Position numbers and translations under genes: made by a program. From the NCBI GenBank assembly GCA_036768485.1, contig JAVLUZ010000338.1, positions 62,001-126,000 on the forward strand: DNA of 64,000 nucleotides, given 5' to 3'. The notes beneath the pieces were generated by a model. The model did no database searches and was not told where the DNA came from. It worked only from the letters and a program-made list of their open reading frames with translations. Positions 63,925 through 64,000 of the stretch are shown piece by piece. Numbering within the stretch: the stretch's first letter is position 1; every line of letters starts with the position of its first letter. This stretch comes from Mermis nigrescens (taxonomy: Eukaryota; Nematoda; Enoplea; Mermithida; Mermithidae).

Positions 63925-64000
63925 ATGCATGTTAAATTCAATCCGGACAATTTTAATCTGTGGTTAGAGTACTATAGTGGGCAGGCCGCCCAAACAGGCT
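63925..64000 (+). CDS. 5' end of a Polinton gene, probably virion-associated
   Basis: ATG at 63925 opens MHVKFNPDNFNLWLEYYSGQAA and runs off the window. A W-x-x-YY-x-x-QA start is found in the conserved Polinton protein that follows this ORF order and carries a GLG-type processing site further on. Only 25 codons are visible, so the call leans on position. Confidence 0.45.
   Translation, partial: MHVKFNPDNFNLWLEYYSGQAAQTG

Overview
This window reads as transposon-dense, AT-rich, intron-era nuclear DNA of an invertebrate animal. No prokaryotic gene layout, rRNA, tRNA or CRISPR array is visible. Almost everything recognisable is mobile DNA: Ty3/gypsy-type LTR retroelements carrying an envelope-like gene, Polinton/Maverick (adintovirus-like) fragments, a Tc1/mariner remnant, a hAT-type MITE family, and large recent duplications. 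The LTR core promoter (TATA box about 30 bases before a TCAGT initiator) is the arthropod style, so an arthropod host is a weak inference; no species can be named.

Layout. 1-~6500: decayed Ty3/gypsy element E1 (envelope remnant, then protease, reverse transcriptase, RNase H, integrase), hit by two MITEs. 6900-9000: Polinton remnant (integrase on the minus strand, a small Cys-rich gene, TATA motifs). 9900-10200: an unidentified Cys-rich open frame. 13.8-15.6 kb: decayed gag with a possible envelope leader. 17.7-18.4 kb: Tc1/mariner transposase remnant. 19.1-19.3 kb: probable Polinton structural-gene remnant. 20463-33374 (copy A) and 39738-49564 (copy B): a direct segmental duplication at near identity; A also holds an internal tandem duplication of about 2.8 kb with a MITE at the junction. 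Minus-strand gag and envelope remnants sit at the right end of A (envelope only in B). 49.8-51.0 kb: an unidentified, possibly split, minus-strand gene. 51044-61313: E2, a very young LTR element. 62.0-64.0 kb: a Polinton segment with packaging ATPase and virion-type genes, running off the window.

The most interesting object is E2. Its 489-bp LTRs differ at one position and it has a 4-bp target duplication. Its order is gag - envelope-like glycoprotein - protease - RT/RNase H/integrase - extra ORF, whereas known errantivirus-like elements place env after pol. The glycoprotein ectodomain is continuous with Gag, and its membrane anchor is continuous with the protease, joined across a TTTAAAG -1 slippery heptamer. 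The place where env normally sits holds a 350-codon GC-richer ORF that begins behind a good splice acceptor and looks, at fold level, like a degenerate DEDD 3'-5' exonuclease. E1 shows the same envelope-anchor-protease order and the 33.8-32.6 kb remnant the same gag-envelope order, so this is a lineage trait and not a one-off rearrangement.

The Polinton pieces share a TATA motif (AAGTCTATAAATAT) at three gene starts, one of them inside a compact divergent promoter, suggesting coordinated transcription of the virus-like genes. All calls are from reading sequence by eye; no database search was possible.
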